NCBI RefSeq assembly: GCF_002019855.1
Contig: NZ_CM007717.1
Span: forward strand, 8,007,750-8,071,749
Direction of reading: 5' to 3'
Length of the DNA stretch: 64,000 nucleotides
Source: Streptomyces antibioticus
GTDB lineage: Bacteria; Actinomycetota; Actinomycetes; Streptomycetales; Streptomycetaceae
Position numbers and translations under genes: made by a program. The notes under the pieces are model-generated. The model searched no databases, was not told where the DNA came from, and saw only the letters and a list, made by a program, of their open reading frames with translations. Every line of letters begins with the position of its first letter. The stretch's first letter is position 1. Of the stretch, positions 8,366 through 16,153 are shown piece after piece.

Positions 8366-8950
8366 TCACGACTGGGCGGTGCGTCGCCGTACATCGGTCA
8401 TCAGCTTCCCCAACAGCCCGATGAGGACGTCGCGTTCGTCCGCCGACAGATCGCTGACGAGTGTGGCCTCGCGGCCGAGGACGGCGTCGACGGACTGTTC
8501 GATGAGGGCGTGGCCGTCGGCCGTGAGCGACACCTCCACGGACCGGCGGCCGGTGGTCCCCGCCGCCCGCCGGACCAGACCGTCCCGTTCGGCTCGGGCG
8601 ACGCGTTGCGAGACCGCGCCGGCGGTCACCAGCGTCCGCCGGGCGATCTCGCGCGTGCTGAGCGAGTAGGGTGGCCCGGAACGGCGGATGACGGAGAGCA
8701 GGTCGAGCGTCGCCGCGTCGATGCCCGCCTCGCGCAGCACCCGGCCGCGGTCGTCGGCGAACAGCTTCCCCAACCACCAGATGGGCGTGACGATCTCGAT
8801 CGACTCGGTGGGTGTGCCCGGCCGCTCCCGCCGCCACGCCGCGGCGATCTCCGCGGGCGGGTAGGAGGGCACCTGCTCTTCGGGTACGTGCTCTTCGGGT
8901 ACGTGGCTTTCGGGCACGTGCTCTTCGGGTACGGCGCCGCTGTCGTCCAC
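8366..8950 (-). CDS. MarR-family regulator with Val-Pro-Glu repeat N-terminus
   Basis: This 194-residue regulator has a MarR winged helix-turn-helix (STREIARRTLVTAGAVSQRVARAERDGLVRR, positions described in two blocks, followed by an RSVEVSLTADG wing). The frame is open to GTG 8968, but GTG 8950 is preceded by GGAGGG at 8-base spacing and is the better start. Residues after the start form a five-residue repeat (VPEEH, VPESH, VPEEH, VPEEQ) that is not part of the MarR fold. It is divergent from the SDR gene at 9028, with a palindromic operator between them, so it probably represses the pair until it binds a small ligand. Confidence 0.85.
   Translation of the reverse strand: MDDSGAVPEEHVPESHVPEEHVPEEQVPSYPPAEIAAAWRRERPGTPTESIEIVTPIWWLGKLFADDRGRVLREAGIDAATLDLLSVIRRSGPPYSLSTREIARRTLVTAGAVSQRVARAERDGLVRRAAGTTGRRSVEVSLTADGHALIEQSVDAVLGREATLVSDLSADERDVLIGLLGKLMTDVRRRTAQS
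8870..8929. repeat. four tandem 15-bp repeats inside the MarR gene
   Basis: Units of 15 bp built on TACGTGCTCTTCGGG lie at 8870-8884, 8885-8899, 8900-8914 and 8915-8929 with one to three differences each. They encode the VPEEH-type pentapeptide repeat on the minus strand. Copy number could change by slippage without shifting the frame. Confidence 0.85.
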
Positions 8951-8981
8951 GGTGGAATCCCTCCGCACGGAATCGGTTCGG

Positions 8982-9003
8982 CTATGTTTAGGTCTAAACG
9001 TAG
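8982..9003. promoter_or_regulatory. MarR operator palindrome
   Basis: CTATGTTTAG (8982-8991), two bases, then CTAAACGTAG (8994-9003) form an inverted repeat with 9 of 10 bases matching; the core GTTTAG-N2-CTAAAC is perfect. It is the only AT-rich element in the 77-bp space between the divergent MarR (start 8950) and SDR (start 9028) genes, and matches the size of MarR sites. Confidence 0.75.
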
Positions 9004-9027
9004 CAGCGAGGCCTGGAGGAGGAACCC

Positions 9028-9744
9028 TTGACCCGCACCGTGCTCGTCACAGGAGGAACCAGCGGCATCGGCCGTGCCGTCGCGGCCCGGTTCGCCGCCG
9101 ACCGGGCGGAGGTGTACATCACCGGCCGCCACGCCGACACCGTCGAACGGGCGGCGAAGGAACTGGGCGTGCACGGCGTGACCTGCGACGCGACCGACCC
9201 CGGGCAGGTCGCGGCACTCGCCGCCCGGTTCGACGCGCTGGACGTCCTGGTGAACGCGGCCGGCGGTCTGCCCGGCCCGGCACCCGGCGATGTCCCGCCC
9301 CTGGAAGGGGTGTTGGCGCAGTGGCGGGCCAACCTCGCCCAGAACCTGCTCGGCGCGGTGCTGACCACGGCCTCCGTACAGGACAAGCTCGGCCCGGGTG
9401 GCACGGTCCTCAGCATCGGGTCGATCGGCGCCGAGCGCCGGGGCGGCTCCTACGGCGCGGCGAAGGCGGCACTGGCCGCGTGGAGCGCCTCGCTCTCCAG
9501 TGAACTCGGCCCCCGCGGGGTCACCGTCAACGTGATCTCCGCGGGCTACATCGCCGGAACCAACTTCTTCCAGGGGCAGATGACCGACGAGCGCCACGCG
9601 TCGCTGGTGGGGGAGACGCACGACAAGCGCGCGGGCACGGTCGACGACATCGCCGAGACGGCCCACTTCCTCGCCTCGCCGGGCGCCCGGCACATCACCG
9701 GCCAGACCATCCACGTCAACGGCGGTGCCTTCACCACGAGATAG
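9028..9744 (+). CDS. short-chain dehydrogenase/reductase
   Basis: This 238-residue classical SDR has the cofactor loop TGGTSGIG (residues 8-15), an NAAGG segment, the catalytic Ser in SIGSIGA and the YGAAK catalytic Tyr/Lys pair, and ends with the family's GQTIHVNGG. It reduces or oxidises a carbonyl/alcohol with NAD(P)(H); the substrate is unknown. TTG 9028 is chosen because GGAGGAGG lies just upstream and it gives the usual MTRTVLVTGG opening. It is divergent from MarR 8366-8950 and probably repressed by it. Confidence 0.9.
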   Translation: MTRTVLVTGGTSGIGRAVAARFAADRAEVYITGRHADTVERAAKELGVHGVTCDATDPGQVAALAARFDALDVLVNAAGGLPGPAPGDVPPLEGVLAQWRANLAQNLLGAVLTTASVQDKLGPGGTVLSIGSIGAERRGGSYGAAKAALAAWSASLSSELGPRGVTVNVISAGYIAGTNFFQGQMTDERHASLVGETHDKRAGTVDDIAETAHFLASPGARHITGQTIHVNGGAFTTR

Positions 9745-9827
9745 CGCCCTCAGGGACCGGGTCAACCGCAGGACGACCCCGCCGTCGGTCCACGGTCTAC
9801 GTGAACGCCGTTCCCGACGCCCGAAGT

Positions 9828-9862
9828 CGACGGCGTCTCCGGCTCCGCGGCGGACGCCGTCG
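9828..9862 (+). terminator. hairpin after SDR gene
   Basis: CGACGGCGTC (9828-9837) and GACGCCGTCG (9853-9862) form a perfect 10-bp stem with a 15-base loop, 84 bp after the SDR stop. It has no T-run. The rest of 9745-9964 holds no gene that I can support. Confidence 0.4.
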
Positions 9863-9964
9863 GCACCCTCGCTCTCCTAGCCTCGACGACATCGCGGGGG
9901 CGACAGACGTCGCCCACCGAGAGTCGAGTACGGCCGGGACCAGCCGGCCACGGGGGAAAACATC

Positions 9965-10681
9965 ATGCGTACCGATGCCTGCGACAACCGCACGACACCC
10001 AGGAAGACCAAGGGCCCCAGGACGAACGGGGGTTGGAGGTCCTACGCCGTGGGGGCCGCCGCGGTCGCCGCGGCGTTCGCCGCCACGGCGTGCGAGCCCG
10101 ACACGACCGACGGCGCCGGCTCCACTCCTTCGGGCCGGCCGAGCGCGTCGAGTCCGGCGAAGCCGAGTGACTCCGGTGGTGACAACTCGGGGGGCACCAC
10201 CGGTGGCGGCGGGAACGGCGGCGACAGCGCCGCCGTTCCCGACTGCGCCGAGGAGGACCTCTCGTTCGGCACCACCCTGGAGGACGGGAAGGGAGAGGTC
10301 CCCAAGCATCTCCTGATCGCCGTCACCAACGCGGGCGACAAGAAGTGCGCCGTCCACCACTACCCGTACCTCTTCCTCGGCGACTACGCCGAGGCCCGGT
10401 ACCCGATCGACGTGTACGAGGACAGCGACCCCGGGGAGGGCCCCGTCGTCCTCGCACCCGGGGACGAGGCGTACGCCGCGCTGCTCGCCTCCGGTGTCCC
10501 CATGGACCAGTACGAGACGGACTCGGTCACCCTTCTCCTGCACGGACGTGAGCACGGCAGTGACGGGAGCGGGCCGATCGGCGTGGACCTGCCGGGGGTG
10601 GTGGCGTTCGACGACGGCGCCCGGGTCACGTACTGGACGACCGCGTCCGGCTTCGCGCTGGACTTCATCATGGACTCCTGA
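9965..10681 (+). CDS. DUF4232-type secreted lipoprotein
   Basis: This 238-residue protein has a basic N-terminus, a hydrophobic segment and a lipobox-like AATAC around Cys 43, then a long Gly/Ser/Pro linker (about 45-90) and a C-terminal domain with two Cys (DCAEEDLSF and KKCAVHHYPYLF) that follows the DUF4232 pattern common in Streptomyces lipoproteins (a Cys, a beta-rich domain, a Cys-containing NAG..KC strand). The long Gly-rich linker would hold the domain away from the membrane. Function is unknown. The signal segment sits unusually far from the start, so a later start is possible but none has a better site. Confidence 0.75.
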   Translation: MRTDACDNRTTPRKTKGPRTNGGWRSYAVGAAAVAAAFAATACEPDTTDGAGSTPSGRPSASSPAKPSDSGGDNSGGTTGGGGNGGDSAAVPDCAEEDLSFGTTLEDGKGEVPKHLLIAVTNAGDKKCAVHHYPYLFLGDYAEARYPIDVYEDSDPGEGPVVLAPGDEAYAALLASGVPMDQYETDSVTLLLHGREHGSDGSGPIGVDLPGVVAFDDGARVTYWTTASGFALDFIMDS

Positions 10682-10745
10682 CGGCCGGGGGCCGCGACTC
10701 CGCGTGGGGGCGGATCAGTTGAGAACCGTCGTCTACCATGACCGG

Positions 10746-11954
10746 ATGCCCGCGACGCAGGCCCTCCGCCCGCGCCCGGCCCACGTGGCCCTCGCCGCCG
10801 GCTTCGCCGTCGCCGGCTGTCTGGCGGGCGCCTTCTACCATCCGGCGCCGTGGCGGCCGTTCGACCTGTGGGCCCACCTGCTCACCCTGCTGATCGCCCT
10901 CCCGCTCGCGCTGCGGGAGAACCGGCCGTTCGCCGTGCTCGTGGTCACGGCGGCGGGCTTCGCCGGTTATCTGCTGCTCGGGTATCAGCCCTCGCTCAAC
11001 TTCTGGGTCCCGGCGGTGGCGTTCGTCTCCGTCGCGGCCCGGGCGGCCCGCGCCCGCATCGTCTGCGGGGCCGCGCTGCTCACCGCCGTCATCGCGCTCA
11101 GCGGGGTGTGCGGGCGGCTGCCCTGGCCGGTCGTGGCCGTACAGGCGCTGATCGTGCCGGCCGTCGCCTTCGCCGTCGGACTCACCCAGCGCCGACTGGC
11201 CGCGCGCAACGCCGAGTTGCGGCGGCTGACCGCGCTGCTCGACCGGCAGCAACGCCAGGAGGCCCGGCGGGCCGTGCTGGACGAGCGGTTCCGGATCGCG
11301 CGCGAGCTGCACGACACGATCTCGCAGCACATGACGATCGTCACCCTCCAGACCGGTGTGGCCGAGTACCTGTTCCACGCCGACCCGCCCGCCGCCCGTA
11401 CGGCCCTCGGCACCGCCGCCGCGGCCGGACGGGAGTCGCTGGACGAACTGCGCCGACTGCTGGTCGTCCTGCGCACCCACGACCTCGGCGGCACGCCCGG
11501 CGCGGAGGATCCGGCCGACCTGCTTCCCGACGACCCGCTCCCCGACGACCTGTTGGCCGACATCGGCCGTATCCCCGCGCTCGCGGAGCGCCTGGAGGCG
11601 GCCGGCCTGCACGTCGGGATCCGGTTCACAGGTGAACGCAGACCCCTGCACCCCGGGCTCGAACTGTGCGCCTACCGCGTCGTCCAGGAAGCTCTCACCA
11701 ACGTCGTCAAGCACTCCGGATCGGGTACGGCCGACGTCGAAGTCCGCTACCTGGACGACGAATTGCGCGTCACGGTCCTCGACCGGGGAGGCCCGCTTCC
11801 GGCCACGACGGGCGGCGGTTCCGGACACGGTTTGATCGGAATGCGGGAACGGGCCAAGATGTGGCACGGCTCGCTGACCACCGGTGCGCGCCCGGGAGGC
11901 GGATACCAGGTACAGCTACGACTCCCCCTGGGGCAGGACCGGGACGGCGGCTGA
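10746..11954 (+). CDS. sensor histidine kinase, HisKA_3 (NarL-type)
   Basis: This 402-residue sensor has four to five membrane helices in residues 15-147, a coiled segment, a HisKA_3 phosphorylation motif RFRIARELHDTISQH (His 189) and a C-terminal HATPase domain with VVQEALTNVVKHS and GHGLIGMRERA. It autophosphorylates and passes phosphate to the response regulator encoded 37 bp downstream. The sensing part is almost entirely intramembrane, as in sensors of membrane stress. ATG 10746 is chosen for the MPATQAL opening just ahead of helix 1; the frame is open further up within the lipoprotein gene. Confidence 0.9.
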   Translation: MPATQALRPRPAHVALAAGFAVAGCLAGAFYHPAPWRPFDLWAHLLTLLIALPLALRENRPFAVLVVTAAGFAGYLLLGYQPSLNFWVPAVAFVSVAARAARARIVCGAALLTAVIALSGVCGRLPWPVVAVQALIVPAVAFAVGLTQRRLAARNAELRRLTALLDRQQRQEARRAVLDERFRIARELHDTISQHMTIVTLQTGVAEYLFHADPPAARTALGTAAAAGRESLDELRRLLVVLRTHDLGGTPGAEDPADLLPDDPLPDDLLADIGRIPALAERLEAAGLHVGIRFTGERRPLHPGLELCAYRVVQEALTNVVKHSGSGTADVEVRYLDDELRVTVLDRGGPLPATTGGGSGHGLIGMRERAKMWHGSLTTGARPGGGYQVQLRLPLGQDRDGG

Positions 11955-11991
11955 TCCGAGACCCGAGCAGTGAGCATCTCCGAGGAGCGCT

Positions 11992-12654
11992 GTGGCCCGC
12001 ATCCTGGTCGTGGACGATCAGCACCTCATCCGCTCCGGCATCGTGACGCTGCTGCGCACCGTGGAGGGGCTGGGCCCGGTCCTGGAGGCGTCGGACGGTG
12101 AGGAGGCCGTCGCCGCCGCGCGCGAACACCGCCCGGATCTGATCCTCATGGACATCAAGATGCCCCGGCTCAGCGGACTCGCGGCCGCCGAGCGCATCCT
12201 CGCCCTCGGCCTCGACCCGGCGCCCCGCATCGTCGTCCTCACCACCTTCGACGAGGACGAGTACGTCTACGCCGCCCTGCGCGCGGGCTGTAGCGGCTTC
12301 CTCCTCAAGGACATGCCGCCGCAGCAGCTCCTCAGCGCCGTCACCGCGACCCTCTCCGCCGACCTCCTGGTGGCCCCGGCCCGCGTCCGGCGGCTGGTCG
12401 AGCAGCATGCCGTACGGCAACAACGGTCCCGTACCGGGGGCGACGCGACGAGCGTGCTCACGGACCGCGAGGCCGAGGTGCTCGGGCTCGTCGCCAAGGG
12501 TCTCGCCAACGAGGAGATCGCCGACCGTATGAGCGTCAGCGAGTCGACCGTCAAGACCCACCTGCACCGCGCGATGACCAAGCTGAACCTCCGCAGCCGC
12601 GCCCAGGCGGTCGTGTTCGCCTATGAGTCGGGTATCGCACAGGTCGGCGATTGA
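11992..12654 (+). CDS. NarL/FixJ-family response regulator
   Basis: This 220-residue regulator has a receiver domain with the acidic pair VVDDQ, phosphoacceptor Asp 54 in LILMDIKMP and the KDMP lysine, and a C-terminal LuxR-type helix-turn-helix (LTDREAEVLGLVAKGLANEE, then VSESTVKTHLHR). GTG 11992 follows GAGGAG. It is paired with the kinase immediately upstream. Target genes are unknown; the adjacent DUF4232 lipoprotein gene in the same direction is one candidate. Confidence 0.92.
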   Translation: MARILVVDDQHLIRSGIVTLLRTVEGLGPVLEASDGEEAVAAAREHRPDLILMDIKMPRLSGLAAAERILALGLDPAPRIVVLTTFDEDEYVYAALRAGCSGFLLKDMPPQQLLSAVTATLSADLLVAPARVRRLVEQHAVRQQRSRTGGDATSVLTDREAEVLGLVAKGLANEEIADRMSVSESTVKTHLHRAMTKLNLRSRAQAVVFAYESGIAQVGD

Positions 12655-12657
12655 CGC

Positions 12658-13428
12658 TCACCGGTGGATCCGTCGGCGGGCGATCAGTTCGAGGGTGAGG
12701 GCCACCGCGAGCGCCTCCACCGCGAGCAGGGCGATCAGCACGAAGACCTGCACGGCACCGGCCAGCACCGGTGAGGCTCCGCCGAGCAGCATGCCGACGA
12801 ACGCCCCCGGCAGCGTGACCAGCCCGACGGTGCGGGTCTGGTCCAGGGCCGGCACCAACGCCTCCGACGCGGCACCCCGAGCCACTTCGAGCCGCGCCTC
12901 ACGCTCCAGCAGGCCCAGCGCGAGGCCGGCTTCCACCTCTCCGTGCCGCTGGGCGAGTTCGTCCAGACCGCGCCGACCCGCCAGCACGGTCGCGGTCAGC
13001 GCCCCGCCCATGAGAATGCCGGTCACGGGAACGATGGCGATCCCGGGCACGGGCAACAGCCCGCCGATCACAAGTCCCGCCACGACCGGCGCCACCGGAA
13101 CGGCGATCGGCAACGCCGCCCACCACCACGTCGAGTTACGGGTGATCCGCCGACCCGCCGTCCGGGTCGCGACGCCGAACATCAGACACAAGAACCCGAC
13201 GAGCGCCGCGGTATGCCCCACCGCCCACCCGATCACCAGGGATACGGCGGCCAGTTGCGCGGCGGCCCGCACCCCGGCCGCCACGATCTCCCACGCCCGC
13301 CCGAACGACGCGTCCGGCGCCAGCCGAAACACCACGGCCACCCCGGCGGCGGCGACCAACAACACCACCAACGCGACACCGAGCCGCAGATCGACGGGCA
13401 ACAAGGTCTCCGCGGCAAGGACATGCAT
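12658..13428 (-). CDS. FetB/YbbM-type (UPF0014) ABC transporter permease
   Basis: This 256-residue integral membrane protein has about seven hydrophobic helices and the diagnostic UPF0014 block with EALVPALDQTRTVGLVTLPG followed by AFVGMLLGGASPVLAGAVQ. E. coli FetB with FetA exports or handles iron. No ATPase gene is adjacent here, so its partner is elsewhere or it acts alone. It is convergent with the response regulator (3 bp apart) and divergent from the gene at 13495. No clear ribosome binding site precedes ATG 13428, so it may be leaderless. Confidence 0.85.
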   Translation of the reverse strand: MHVLAAETLLPVDLRLGVALVVLLVAAAGVAVVFRLAPDASFGRAWEIVAAGVRAAAQLAAVSLVIGWAVGHTAALVGFLCLMFGVATRTAGRRITRNSTWWWAALPIAVPVAPVVAGLVIGGLLPVPGIAIVPVTGILMGGALTATVLAGRRGLDELAQRHGEVEAGLALGLLEREARLEVARGAASEALVPALDQTRTVGLVTLPGAFVGMLLGGASPVLAGAVQVFVLIALLAVEALAVALTLELIARRRIHR

Positions 13429-13494
13429 CCACGGACACTACCCACCGCACCAGGAGCCCTACGCGGCGGCCGACGGCCCCCTATCGTGGTGACG

Positions 13495-13956
13495 ATGGAC
13501 TGGATGGCTCTCGCGAGCACCCTGGCCGGCGGCGCGATCGCCACGGTGTCCGCCGGGTACCTCGACCGCCGACGGTGGAGACGCGACCGGATCGACCAGC
13601 GCACCGAGGCGCGCCGCGCGCTCTACGGCGACTACCTGGCCGCCCTGTCCCAGGCCAGGCTGACCTTCAGCCGCCTCTCGCGGGACACGGGCGCCTCCGA
13701 CACGGAGCGCGGCAAGGCCGCCTGGGACGCCTTCGACCCGTGTTCCGGGTTCCGCCATCAGATGACGATCTCCGCCCCCGGCAGCGTCGTCGCGCCGTCC
13801 GAAGAGCTGTACCGCATCCTGCGCGACCTCCGGAACGCCATGGCCGAGGGCCTCCTCCTCGAAGACGGCGCCTACGCGGAACACCGCGTCCGGTACGACA
13901 CCGCGCTCGACGCCCTCAGAGCCGCCATGCGCGACGACCTCGAGGCCGGACCGTAG
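13495..13956 (+). CDS. hypothetical protein with N-terminal membrane anchor
   Basis: This 153-residue protein starts with a short hydrophobic helix (residues 2-21, WMALASTLAGGAIATVSAGY) followed by a run of basic residues, then a helical domain with YGDYLAALSQARLTF and YRILRDLRNAMAEG. It resembles small helical proteins common in Streptomyces, but I cannot name a function. GTG 13486 in the same frame would add three residues. It is probably tethered to the inner face of the membrane. Confidence 0.65.
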   Translation: MDWMALASTLAGGAIATVSAGYLDRRRWRRDRIDQRTEARRALYGDYLAALSQARLTFSRLSRDTGASDTERGKAAWDAFDPCSGFRHQMTISAPGSVVAPSEELYRILRDLRNAMAEGLLLEDGAYAEHRVRYDTALDALRAAMRDDLEAGP

Positions 13957-13960
13957 ACCG

Positions 13961-15301
13961 TCACCGCAGGCCACCCCGCACCGCGCCCCGCCCCCGCACC
14001 GCCCCCCGCCTCCGCTCCCTCCTCAGCTCCCGCAGATACGCCTGGGCATCCACCTGGATGGTGTGGCGGGTGGACGCCACGTAACGGCGGGCCGTTCGGG
14101 TGCGGTAGGTGTGGATCTCGGCGTGCATGTGCTCGCGGTCGGGGAGGGTGCAGTGGCCCTGGAGCAGGTCGGCGACCCAGTGGGACTGGGCCTCCGCCAG
14201 GGGCATGATGGCGCCGAGGGGCTGGACGAGGCCGATGAAGTACAGGCCGGGGCGGTCGGGTGCGGCGACCCGGCGGTAGAGGGCCGGGTTGTTGTCCCGG
14301 AGGCCGAGCACGCCGTCCGCCAGGAAGGGGAACGAGATGTCGTACCCCGTGCAGTAGATGATCGTGTCGATCTCCTCCACGCTGCCGTCCTCGAAGAAGA
14401 CATGACCCTCATCCGCCTTGTTCGGCGCGGGCTTTACCGTGATGTCGCCGTGCGCGAGCCGGGACAGCAGGTCGTCGGAGATCGTCGGGTGGGCGGCCAG
14501 AACGCGGTGGGCGGGAGTGGGCAGGCCGTAGTCCGCCAGCCGGCCGCGGCTCAGGCGGAGCAGGAGGTGGAGGCCGCGGTCCTGGACCGCGAGGGGCGCC
14601 CTGGCCAGCCAGGAGTGCGTGAGGTGATCGGTGGGGACGCCGAACAGATGCTTGGGCACGATGTGCGCGCCCCGGCGCATCGCGAGATACGTCCGCCGGG
14701 AGACGCGCGAGGTCTCCACGGCGATGTCGCACGCCGAGTTGCCGATGCCCACCACCAACACCCGCCGGTCGGCCAACGGTTCGGGTGTGCGGTAGTCGTG
14801 CGAGTGGAGTTGGGCGCCCACGAAATCCGACGACCCCGGGATGCCCGGCCGGGGCCAACGGGGCTTCCAGTGGTGGCCGTTGGCGACGAGTACGGCGTCG
14901 TACACCCCCCGCTCCTCCTCGTGCGTGTCGCGATGGCGTGACGTCACCACCCACCCGTCCCCGTCCTGGACGACCTCGGTCACCTCGGTGCGGAAGCGGA
15001 TCGACGGCCGCAGCCCGAAGTGCTCCACGAACGCGTCGAAGTAGCGCGCGATATGCGCGTGCCCCGGGTAGACCGGATACGCGTCCGACATGGGGAAACT
15101 GGCGTACTGCATGATCTGCCGGGACGTGTTGATGTGCAGCGAGCGGTACGCCGACGACTGCCCGTTGTCGTTCAGGTAGCGCCAGTTGCCGCCCACGTCC
15201 GAGCCCAGCTCGAAGCAGTCGTAGGCGATGCCCCGCTCCGCCAGGACCTGACACGCGGTGATCCCGGAAGAACCGGCCCCGATCACACACACCTTCTGCA
15301 T
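13961..15301 (-). CDS. flavin-containing monooxygenase
   Basis: This 446-residue FAD/NADPH enzyme has the FAD loop GAGSSG near the N-terminus, the flavin monooxygenase signature FVGAQLHSHDY (FxGxxxHxxxY) and the NADPH loop GIGNSACD. Such enzymes oxygenate amines, sulfides or ketones (Baeyer-Villiger). GAGGAGGT lies before ATG 15301. It is divergent from the TetR-GMC-decarboxylase operon, and a TetR-type box (15314-15329) covers its promoter, so all four genes probably belong to one pathway that oxidises an alcohol to a ketone and onward. The tail after residue 425 is Arg/Gly-rich. Confidence 0.88.
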   Translation of the reverse strand: MQKVCVIGAGSSGITACQVLAERGIAYDCFELGSDVGGNWRYLNDNGQSSAYRSLHINTSRQIMQYASFPMSDAYPVYPGHAHIARYFDAFVEHFGLRPSIRFRTEVTEVVQDGDGWVVTSRHRDTHEEERGVYDAVLVANGHHWKPRWPRPGIPGSSDFVGAQLHSHDYRTPEPLADRRVLVVGIGNSACDIAVETSRVSRRTYLAMRRGAHIVPKHLFGVPTDHLTHSWLARAPLAVQDRGLHLLLRLSRGRLADYGLPTPAHRVLAAHPTISDDLLSRLAHGDITVKPAPNKADEGHVFFEDGSVEEIDTIIYCTGYDISFPFLADGVLGLRDNNPALYRRVAAPDRPGLYFIGLVQPLGAIMPLAEAQSHWVADLLQGHCTLPDREHMHAEIHTYRTRTARRYVASTRHTIQVDAQAYLRELRRERRRGAVRGRGAVRGGLR

Positions 15302-15313
15302 GCCGACCTCCTC

Positions 15314-15329
15314 ATGACCACCCGGTCAT
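15314..15329. promoter_or_regulatory. TetR operator box 1
   Basis: ATGACC-N4-GGTCAT, a perfect inverted repeat, lies 13 bp upstream of the monooxygenase start. It matches the two boxes before the TetR gene at 15454-15485. Confidence 0.75.
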
Positions 15330-15453
15330 ATCGGGGGCCGGTCACAGGCTGGGCGTATCCGTCGCCTCCTGTCAACGGGCGCGGCGTGGCACCGAGCCCC
15401 TCAACAGCCTTCTGTCGCAAGGCCGTTGACTTCCCGCACCCGCCGCCCCCACC

Positions 15454-15485
15454 ATGACCGGGCGGTCACATGACCGTCCGGTCAT
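15454..15485. promoter_or_regulatory. TetR operator boxes 2 and 3, back to back
   Basis: Two abutting 16-bp copies, ATGACC-GGGC-GGTCAC (15454-15469) and ATGACC-GTCC-GGTCAT (15470-15485), lie directly upstream of the TetR ribosome binding site, a classical autoregulation layout. Confidence 0.8.
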
Positions 15486-15499
15486 ACGGAGGAGTGTCC

Positions 15500-16153
15500 A
15501 TGCCCACGCCCACCTGGACCAGGCTGTCGCCGGCCCGCCGCGAGCGCGTCCTGGTCGCCGCGATGGACGAGTTCGGCACCCACGGCTACTCCACGGGCAG
15601 CCTGAACGTCATCGCCCGCGAGGCCGGCGTCGCCAAGGGCTCCCTCTTCCAGTACTTCTCCGGCAAGCTCGACCTCTTCACCTACGTCGCCGAACAGACC
15701 TCGCTGCGCATCTACGCCCGGATGCGGCGCTGGCTCGACGGCTACGACGGGAGCACGGACTTCGCCACCCATCTCGTCGACGCCCTGGAAGCCTGGCTCG
15801 ACTACTTCGCCGGACACCCTCTGGAGCGCGGGGTCACCGCCGCCACCAACATGGAGATGGACCCCGCGGTCCGGGACGCGGTCCGCGCCCCCGTGGACGC
15901 CCTGTACCAGGCCGGCCTCCGCCCCCTCCTCGAACGCGCCGTCGCGGCACGGGACTTGAGGAAGGACGCCGACCTGGACGCCCTCCTCTCGCACCTCCTC
16001 GTCCTGCTGCCCCACCTCGCGCTCGTCCCGCACGTCCCCGGCCTCGACGGCCCCCTTCCGCTCACCGGCGTCCACCCCCAGGTGCGCCGCGAGAACCTCG
16101 AACGTCTCATCACCCCGCTGCTCGCCGACTTCAGAGCGAGAGACGACCGATGA
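15500..16153 (+). CDS. TetR-family regulator
   Basis: This 217-residue regulator has an N-terminal helix-turn-helix with RERVLVAAMDEFGTHGYSTG, then GVAKGSLFQYFSGKLDLF, and a variable helical ligand domain. An upstream ATG at 15470 is in frame, but it lies inside operator box 3; ATG 15500 has GGAGGAG at the right distance and is preferred. The three ATGACC-N4-GGTCAT boxes on both sides indicate that it represses itself, the downstream GMC and decarboxylase genes and the divergent monooxygenase. The inducer is probably the substrate of these enzymes. Confidence 0.9.
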   Translation: MPTPTWTRLSPARRERVLVAAMDEFGTHGYSTGSLNVIAREAGVAKGSLFQYFSGKLDLFTYVAEQTSLRIYARMRRWLDGYDGSTDFATHLVDALEAWLDYFAGHPLERGVTAATNMEMDPAVRDAVRAPVDALYQAGLRPLLERAVAARDLRKDADLDALLSHLLVLLPHLALVPHVPGLDGPLPLTGVHPQVRRENLERLITPLLADFRARDDR

